Assembly: GCA_002418765.1 (NCBI GenBank)
Contig: DIET01000016.1
Span: 30,900-94,899, forward strand
Reading direction: 5' to 3'
Source of the DNA: Peptococcaceae bacterium UBA5767
GTDB taxonomy: Bacteria > Bacillota > TC1 > UBA5767
Length of the DNA: 64,000 nt
Positions 58,760 to 64,000 of this stretch are shown piece by piece. Both the position numbers and the translations under genes were made by a program. Within the stretch, counting starts at the first letter, position 1. Each line of letters begins with the position of its first letter. Below the pieces are notes generated by a model. The model searched no databases. It saw only the letters and a list, made by a program, of their open reading frames with translations, and was not told where the DNA came from.

Positions 58760-59446
58760 CTACTTCTCCTGCAGCTTATAGCCTACACCACGTACCGCAT
58801 GGATAAACCTGGGGTTACTGGCATCTTCTTCCATTTTTTCACGCAAATGGCGAATATGGACATCAATGGTCCTTGTGTCTCCATAAAAATCTGTACCCCA
58901 AATATATTCTGTCATGATGTCTCTGCTCATCACCTTACCTGGATTTTTTAATAACAATTCCATGATCTGATATTCCATCAACGTCAGAGGGATTTCCTGA
59001 TCACCCTTTAGGAATTTATGTTCAGATGGAATTAAGGTAAATTCCTTGAATCTGAACGTATCTCCTGGCTTTTCGAGCATTTGGCTTTCACTGCGCCGCA
59101 AAATGGACTTGACCCGGGCCATAAGCTCACGAACTGAAAAAGGCTTGGTCATGTAATCATCAGCGCCTAGCTCCAAAGCCAGTACTTTATCAAATTCTTC
59201 AATCTTGGCGCTGATCATCATAATAGGCACCGAGCCTTTATCCCGGATCTTCCGACAAAGAGTCAATCCGTCCATGCCTGGCATCATAATATCTAGAAGT
59301 ACCATGTCAAACACTTCTTTTTCAAACCGAGTCCAAGCGGCCAATCCATCTTGTAAACAGATGGCATGATAACCCTGCTTTTCCAAATTATAGCAAATAA
59401 GTTCAAGAATATGGGGCTCATCATCTACAACCAGAATCTTTTTCAT
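58760..59446 (-). CDS. OmpR/PhoB family response regulator
   Basis: 228 residues from the ATG at 59446. The receiver domain starts MKKILVVDDEPHILELI with the phosphoacceptor aspartate in VLLDIMMPGMDG and the lysine in YMTKPFSVREL; the C-terminal winged helix includes LTLMEYQIMELLLKNPGKVMSRD and RTIDVHIRHLREKM. The start is uncertain: no ribosome binding site lies before this ATG, and in-frame ATGs at 59464, 59509 and 59515 are also possible. The AAGGAGAGGG seen upstream is not placed for any in-frame start codon. Confidence 0.94.
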   Translation of the reverse strand: MKKILVVDDEPHILELICYNLEKQGYHAICLQDGLAAWTRFEKEVFDMVLLDIMMPGMDGLTLCRKIRDKGSVPIMMISAKIEEFDKVLALELGADDYMTKPFSVRELMARVKSILRRSESQMLEKPGDTFRFKEFTLIPSEHKFLKGDQEIPLTLMEYQIMELLLKNPGKVMSRDIMTEYIWGTDFYGDTRTIDVHIRHLREKMEEDASNPRFIHAVRGVGYKLQEK

Positions 59447-59463
59447 CGCTGTTTGGGTATGCA

Positions 59464-59722
59464 TGGATCCAATTCTTTTGATGGAACAGACATCACCCTC
59501 TCCTTGCATTTTCATATTTGCCAGAGACGTGGTGCCCTGACAGAAATTGTTTTCCCTCTTGCCACGTGGGATCTCATAGTACTTCGTTATACGATAAGAT
59601 GCTCTTCAAGCTGTTTGCTACTTATTGTATCATATCCTGCAGATGAAGTGATCTACATAACACATGTTTGATATCATGCATCCCACCACCGATAGAGATG
59701 TTCACCGGTTGCTACTATTTTT
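59464..59722. other. Leader/intergenic region of the two-component pair
   Basis: No gene is recognised between the response regulator and the gcv terminator. The TACAAT on the minus strand near 59625-59630 is a possible -10 without a good -35. An ACGTGG/CCACGT repeat around 59530-59570 could form an mRNA leader structure. Confidence 0.35.
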
Positions 59723-59763
59723 ACAAAAAAAAGTGAAGTAGACAATTGCTACTTCACTTTTTT
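59723..59763. terminator. Terminator after gcvPB (symmetric)
   Basis: An 11-base perfect stem (AAGTGAAGTAG/CTACTTCACTT, 7-base loop) is flanked by A-runs and T-runs, extending pairing and giving a U-tract of eight on the minus strand. It starts 3 bases after the gcvPB stop. Confidence 0.92.
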
Positions 59764-59765
59764 GC

Positions 59766-61247
59766 TTACAGTTTAAAATCTTCCCAGCGCAACAACTGAT
59801 CCTTGGCTGCCTTGACCTCGTCAGGCCTTCCAATGACAGTACAATTGGGGGCACTCTTGACCCTCTCCGTATCTTCCTTACACTCTCTGGCAATCTCTGC
59901 CATCACAGCAGCAAACTCGTCCAGGGTTTCTTTGGATTCCGTTTCCGTGGGTTCAAACATCATCGCCTCATCCACAATTAACGGGAAGTAAATCGTAGGC
60001 GGATGGTAACCATAATCCAACATTCTCTTGGCAATATCTGTCGTATGAATACCGTATTCCTTCTGACGCTTCGGCGTAGCCACAAATTCATGCATACATC
60101 TGCGATCTTGGGCAATCTCGTAATGCACCTCGATCAGACTTTTCAGATAATTGGCATTCAACACAGCCATCTCCGCCGCTTCTCGGATTCCCTCAGCACC
60201 CAGAGCACGAATATACGTATAGGCTCTGATCAATACACCGAAATTTCCATAAAAGGCTTTCATGCGGCCAATGGTGTCTGGCCGATCATAATCAAAATAA
60301 TACTCGTCTTCTATCTCATCGTATTCTACGGTAGGGCGAGGCAAAAATGGAGCCAAAAAGGCTTTGACGCCGACCGGACCAGCTCCAGGACCACCTCCGC
60401 CATGAGGCGTAGAGAAGGTTTTGTGCAAATTGACATGCACTACATCAAATCCCATGTCGCCAGGTCTGGATACACCCATGATGGCATTGGCATTGGCTCC
60501 ATCGTAATAAAGCAATCCACCAGCATCATGTACAATTTTGGCAATTTCCACAATTTGTCTCTCAAACAATCCCAATGTATTGGGATTGGTGAGCATCAAA
60601 GCGGCTGTATCCTCGCCAACCACCGCACGCAAAGCTTCTACATCTACTTCGCCTTGGTTGTTGGATTTGATCTCCACCACCTTCAATCCCGCCATTTTGG
60701 CTGTTGCAGGATTGGTTCCATGCGCAGAATCCGGCACGATCACAACATTTCTTTTGAAATCACCACGTTTGTCATGATACGCTTTGATGATTTTAATGCC
60801 CGTCAATTCACCATGCGCTCCTGCAGCCGGTTGCAAGGTCATTTTGTCCATGCCTAGAATTTCAGCCAAAGATTTGTCCAGCTCATGCATCAACTGCAAA
60901 GCACCTTGCACAGTCGACTCCTCCTGATAAGGATGCAACCAGACAAACCCAGGCATTCTGGCCATGGCTTCATTGATTTTGGGGTTATATTTCATGGTAC
61001 AAGAGCCCAACGGATAAAAACCAGTATCAACACCAAAATTCAAATTGCTCAAACGTGTAAAATGACGTGCTACATCGATTTCACTCACTTGGGGCAATCT
61101 TGGGTCGTTTTTACGAAGCATATTCGCAGGCACAAGTGTTTCGATATCTACCTTGGGCGTCGTGCTCTTGGGTAAAAAATATGCTTTATGACCAGGCATG
61201 CTCTTTTCAAAAATTAGTTTTTCTCGTTTACTTAAACAGCTGTTCAT
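59766..61247 (-). CDS. gcvPB: Glycine dehydrogenase (decarboxylating) subunit 2
   Basis: 493 residues, the C-terminal half of the P protein as a separate subunit. The pyridoxal phosphate lysine lies in FDVVHVNLHKTFSTPHGGGGPGAGPVG near residue 270. With GcvPA it decarboxylates glycine and loads the aminomethyl group on lipoyl-GcvH. The ATG overlaps gcvPA by 20 bases with GGAGGTG upstream. gcvH and gcvL are not in the window. Confidence 0.98.
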   Translation of the reverse strand: MNSCLSKREKLIFEKSMPGHKAYFLPKSTTPKVDIETLVPANMLRKNDPRLPQVSEIDVARHFTRLSNLNFGVDTGFYPLGSCTMKYNPKINEAMARMPGFVWLHPYQEESTVQGALQLMHELDKSLAEILGMDKMTLQPAAGAHGELTGIKIIKAYHDKRGDFKRNVVIVPDSAHGTNPATAKMAGLKVVEIKSNNQGEVDVEALRAVVGEDTAALMLTNPNTLGLFERQIVEIAKIVHDAGGLLYYDGANANAIMGVSRPGDMGFDVVHVNLHKTFSTPHGGGGPGAGPVGVKAFLAPFLPRPTVEYDEIEDEYYFDYDRPDTIGRMKAFYGNFGVLIRAYTYIRALGAEGIREAAEMAVLNANYLKSLIEVHYEIAQDRRCMHEFVATPKRQKEYGIHTTDIAKRMLDYGYHPPTIYFPLIVDEAMMFEPTETESKETLDEFAAVMAEIARECKEDTERVKSAPNCTVIGRPDEVKAAKDQLLRWEDFKL

Positions 61248-62583
61248 TGAAGATCACCTCCATACATTGGGCTACGTAATCGATTTCTTCTTTGGTCCGA
61301 AACTCTGATACGAAAAACAGGCCTTGATTGGTGCGTTCAGGATAAAAACGACTTACATCAACACAACCAAAAACACCTTTGGACAATAGTCTCTTATTGA
61401 GCAGCTTAGCGGGAACCGGCAGTTTCAAAGTAAACTCATCAAAGAAATATCCTTCATGCGCCAACGTGACGCCTTCTATGGCGGTAAAACGTTCCATCGC
61501 ATATGCAGCGCCCCGCATACTCTTCACCGCCATCTCTTTCAAGCCTTTGGTCCCCAATGTAGACAAGGTAATGTTGGTGGCCAGTGCATGCAATGCCTGA
61601 TTAGAACAAATATTGGACGAGGCCTTGTCGCGACGGATATGTTGTTCTCTGGCTTGCAGAGTCAAAACAAAAGCACGCTTGCCATCATGGTCTTCGGTAA
61701 TGCCCACGATTCTTCCCGGCAATTTTCTGGTCAATTTCTTGGTCGTGGCCATCAATCCGATGGAAGGCCCGCTAAAATTAATGGCGCCAGCCAAACTCAT
61801 TCCCTCACCCACAACGATGTCTGCTCCCAAATTACCAGGGGCTTCAAGCAACCCCAATGAAATGATATCGCCTACAACAACAATGAACAAAGCACCATTT
61901 TCATGGGCCAAATCAGCGATGGCTTGCAAATCTTCAATATTGCCAAAAAAATTCGGATATTGAACAGCCACAGCACCTGTATCTTTGCTGATTAATTTTT
62001 TCAGGCTCTCTAATGAGGTTGTACCACCAACCATCTTGGCTTCTTGAATATCGACACCCAGGCCGTTGGCATACGTCCTTAACGTTTCTCTGTATTCTGG
62101 ATGAATCCCATCTGAAATGACCATCTGTAATTTACGATCACAAGCCATAATCATGGCTTCAGCCAACGCCGTAGCGCCATCATACACCGAAGCATTGGAG
62201 ACATCCATGGCAAATAACTCGCATACCATGGTCTGAAATTCAAAAATATTCTGCAACGTCCCCTGACTGATTTCAGGTTGGTACGGTGTGTACGCGGTGT
62301 ACCATTCAGAACGCATCAGCATCTGGTCCACCAAAGCCGGCATATAATGATCATAGGCTCCGGCGCCCAGAAAACTAATCACCTGATCCATGTTGGTATT
62401 CTTGATGCTAAGACTTTTGATCTTCTTTTTCAGTTCATACTCAGACATACCCTCAGGCAAATTAAGGCTTCTTTTCAATTTCACCGATTCAGGGATATCC
62501 GCAAACAACGCATCGATACTGTCCAAACCGACGGCCTCGAGCATCTTTTTCTTGTCTGCTTCCGTTGCTGGTAAATAATTCAT
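61228..62583 (-). CDS. gcvPA: Glycine dehydrogenase (decarboxylating) subunit 1
   Basis: 451 residues, the N-terminal half of the split P protein: YLPATEADKKKMLEAVGLDSIDALFADIP, SFLGAGAYDHYMPALVDQ, FTAYTPYQPEISQGTLQNIFEFQTM-type segment and YDGATALAEAMIMAC. It lacks the catalytic lysine and works as a heterotetramer with GcvPB. It lies 15 bases after gcvT. The split form is usual in Firmicutes. Confidence 0.98.
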   Translation of the reverse strand: MNYLPATEADKKKMLEAVGLDSIDALFADIPESVKLKRSLNLPEGMSEYELKKKIKSLSIKNTNMDQVISFLGAGAYDHYMPALVDQMLMRSEWYTAYTPYQPEISQGTLQNIFEFQTMVCELFAMDVSNASVYDGATALAEAMIMACDRKLQMVISDGIHPEYRETLRTYANGLGVDIQEAKMVGGTTSLESLKKLISKDTGAVAVQYPNFFGNIEDLQAIADLAHENGALFIVVVGDIISLGLLEAPGNLGADIVVGEGMSLAGAINFSGPSIGLMATTKKLTRKLPGRIVGITEDHDGKRAFVLTLQAREQHIRRDKASSNICSNQALHALATNITLSTLGTKGLKEMAVKSMRGAAYAMERFTAIEGVTLAHEGYFFDEFTLKLPVPAKLLNKRLLSKGVFGCVDVSRFYPERTNQGLFFVSEFRTKEEIDYVAQCMEVIFNEQLFK

Positions 62584-62598
62584 CTCTTCACCTCCAGT

Positions 62599-63693
62599 TT
62601 ATTTGCTACGACGGTAGAATGGTGTTTTCACCACCACAGCTTCTACCCTTTTGTCACGAATCACGACATCAATACGATCATCAACATCCACTTTTTTTGT
62701 ATCCACAAGAGCCAAGCCCAAGCTCTTTTCAAAGGTAGGAGAATACGTGCCTGTGGTGACATAACCAACTACTTCTCCGTCTTTTTCAATGGGATATTCT
62801 GCACGAGGCACGCCTCGTCCAACCATTTCAAAGCCTACTACTTTTCTGGGTCTGCCTGCTTCCTTCATGGCGGCAATCGCCTCTCTGCCGATAAAATCGC
62901 CCTTGTCAAGCGAAACAAATCTGGCCAAGCCTGTCTCCAATGGGTTGATGTCTTTTGTCATTTCATGACCGTAAAGAGGCATCTTGGCCTCAAACCGCAA
63001 GGTATCTCTGGCGCCTAGGCCACACGGCACAACCTCTCCGTTTCCTGCCTGCATCATTTCATTCCACAAGAATTCTGTGTCCTTAGCATCACAGTACACT
63101 TCGAACCCATCTTCCCCGGTATAACCAGTACGGGAAATCAAGCAAGGGATGCCACTCACACGGCCTTGAACAAAGAAATAATAAGGAATTTCAGACAATT
63201 TTTCATCCGTCAATTTCTGTAGAATTGATTCAGACAAAGGGCCTTGGATCGCAATCTGGCCAAAATCATCCGATTCATTGCTGATCTGTACATCTTCGCC
63301 CTTTTGGTTTTCCAAGATCCAAGCGTAATCTTTGTCAATGTTGCCTGCATTGACAATCAGAAGATACTCTTCCTCGTCGATGCGGTACACCAGCAAATCA
63401 TCCACAATGCCGCCATGCGGATAACAGAATACTCCGTACCGAACCTGTCCGATGACAGCATCCGATACATCACTACTGATCAAGCGCTGAATGAAAGCCA
63501 ATGCATCTTTTCCCTGGATACGAATCTCACCCATGTGACTTACATCAAACAAACCTGCCTGATTACGTACGGCATTGTGTTCCTCCTTGATTCCGGAATA
63601 CTGTACAGGCATATCCCAGCCTCCGAAATCAACCATTTTGGCACCGAGTTTTCGATGCACTTCATTGAGTGGTGTTTTCTTAATATCAGACAT
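62599..63693 (-). CDS. gcvT: Glycine cleavage system aminomethyltransferase
   Basis: 364 residues of T protein: KTPLNEVHRKLGAKMVDFGGWDMPVQYSGIKEEHNAVR, DVSHMGEI, SRTGYTGEDGFEV and LGARDTLRFEAKMPLYGHEM. It takes the aminomethyl group from GcvH, releases ammonia and makes methylene-tetrahydrofolate. First gene of the operon, directly behind the glycine riboswitch, so the operon is induced by glycine. Confidence 0.98.
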   Translation of the reverse strand: MSDIKKTPLNEVHRKLGAKMVDFGGWDMPVQYSGIKEEHNAVRNQAGLFDVSHMGEIRIQGKDALAFIQRLISSDVSDAVIGQVRYGVFCYPHGGIVDDLLVYRIDEEEYLLIVNAGNIDKDYAWILENQKGEDVQISNESDDFGQIAIQGPLSESILQKLTDEKLSEIPYYFFVQGRVSGIPCLISRTGYTGEDGFEVYCDAKDTEFLWNEMMQAGNGEVVPCGLGARDTLRFEAKMPLYGHEMTKDINPLETGLARFVSLDKGDFIGREAIAAMKEAGRPRKVVGFEMVGRGVPRAEYPIEKDGEVVGYVTTGTYSPTFEKSLGLALVDTKKVDVDDRIDVVIRDKRVEAVVVKTPFYRRSK

Positions 63694-63724
63694 TTCTTCT
63701 CCCTTCGTTTCCCAAACCTATAGT

Positions 63725-63778
63725 GAAAAAAAGGACATGGGAAAACAGCAACATAGTTTGTGCTCTTTTCCCCTGTCC
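63725..63778 (-). terminator. Riboswitch-controlled terminator before gcvT
   Basis: GGACAGGGGAAAA pairs with TTTTCCCATGTCC (one mismatch) around a partly paired 20-base loop and is followed by seven U on the minus strand. The left arm overlaps the last conserved AAAGGACAG of the second glycine aptamer, so ligand binding can prevent terminator formation. Confidence 0.85.
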
Positions 63779-63945
63779 TTTTACCTGAGAGAGTACCTAA
63801 TAGGCTTTCCCCTTTGGTGTCTTGCCAAAGCAATCCTCTCCAGAGGCGGTGTCCAGTCGCAGTCCTTTTGCCTGAAAGTTTCCCCAATGAGTGCACACTC
63901 TTTCGGTTGCTTCTTCGGCGCATATACATGTCTCTCCCACGACGA
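63768..63945 (-). ncRNA. Tandem glycine riboswitch
   Basis: Two glycine aptamers lie in tandem on the minus strand. The first (about 63851-63945) contains GGGAGAGAC, GCGCCGAAGAAGCAA and CTTTCAGGCAAAAGGAC; the second (about 63768-63850) contains CTCTGGAGAG, the variant core CACCAAAGGGGAAAG and CTCTCAGGTAAAAGGACAG. Glycine binding switches on the downstream gcvT-gcvPA-gcvPB operon, here by antitermination. The second core deviates from the usual GCCGAAGGGGCAA. Confidence 0.93.
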
Positions 63946-64000
63946 TTCATCCACATAGTATTCGATTATCTTCAATATATAGGTACCCCACTCTTTATGC
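63946..64000. other. Presumed promoter region of the gcv operon
   Basis: GATAAT and TACTAT occur on the minus strand just before the riboswitch, but neither has a good -35 at the right distance within the window. Confidence 0.3.

Noticed and set aside
60003..60857. Plus-strand open frame of 284 codons opposite gcvPB
   Set aside because: Antisense shadow of a highly conserved gene, without a start signal.

Overview
The window is a 64-kb stretch of a low-GC Gram-positive (Bacillota) chromosome, most likely an anaerobic member of the Clostridia; I cannot assign a genus. Evidence for this is the near-Bacillus gene order of the backbone (mfd-pth-prs-glmU-spoVG-ispE; divIC-tilS-ftsH; coaX-dusB-radA; yacL-ispDF-gltX-cysS-mrnC-rlmB-yacP-sigH), strong AGGAGG ribosome binding sites, TTGACA/TATAAT-type promoters, CCA-encoding tRNA genes, a tandem glycine riboswitch before a split-P glycine cleavage operon, formate-tetrahydrofolate ligase, and a two-subunit molybdenum hydroxylase. 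Every gene I accept lies on the minus strand, so operons read from high to low coordinates. The sigH and spoVG genes are present, but the slots that hold disA, yabP/yabQ and spoIIE in spore formers are empty or filled by other genes.

Layout by coordinate. 1-5357: a FadR-type regulator, a FolB-like pterin aldolase and a BMP-type (nucleoside-class) ABC importer, cut by the window edge. 5693-18544: tRNA-Ala and tRNA-Thr, then sigH, yacP, rlmB, thyX, mrnC, cysS, gltX, an ispD-ispF fusion, yacL, carD, radA, dusB, coaX and a probable pantothenate ECF S component. 18695-26878, accessory island A: a LacI regulator with a visible operator/promoter, the Fe-S and Mo subunits of a xanthine-dehydrogenase-like enzyme, two nucleoside-type permeases, an iron-sulfur flavoprotein and a double ATPase. 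27097-33377: fhs, ndk, ftsH, tilS, tRNA-Met, tRNA-fMet, divIC. 33401-44952, accessory island B: a self-contained transcription unit bounded by terminators. 45210-54454: rqcP, hup, mazG, a PrsA/SurA-type lipoprotein, mfd, pth, prs, glmU, spoVG. 54534-59446: ispE, a short MetH-like protein and a PhoR/PhoB-like two-component pair. 59766-63945: gcvT-gcvPA-gcvPB behind the glycine riboswitch.

The most unusual content is island B. Behind its own promoter and a HutC/GntR regulator it encodes an AcsE/MeTr-type methyl-pterin methyltransferase, a homologue of the archaeal/methylotroph enzyme methenyl-tetrahydromethanopterin cyclohydrolase (Mch), a DAO-family flavoprotein, two COG2159 metal-dependent hydrolases/decarboxylases, a COG0402 deaminase-like amidohydrolase, a complete ECF energising module (T, A, A), an AbgB-like M20 peptidase and a membrane protein that looks like an ECF S component. 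No other H4MPT-pathway gene is in the window. I infer an uncharacterised pathway that imports and dismantles (or salvages one-carbon units from) a pterin/folate-like or N-heterocyclic compound.

The window as a whole is rich in one-carbon and pterin biochemistry: folB, thyX, fhs, gcvT/PA/PB, a MetH-like protein with a decayed pterin domain, the AcsE-like protein and Mch. Island A plus fhs plus glycine cleavage would fit purine fermentation, in which purines are broken down to glycine, formate and CO2; that link is inference.
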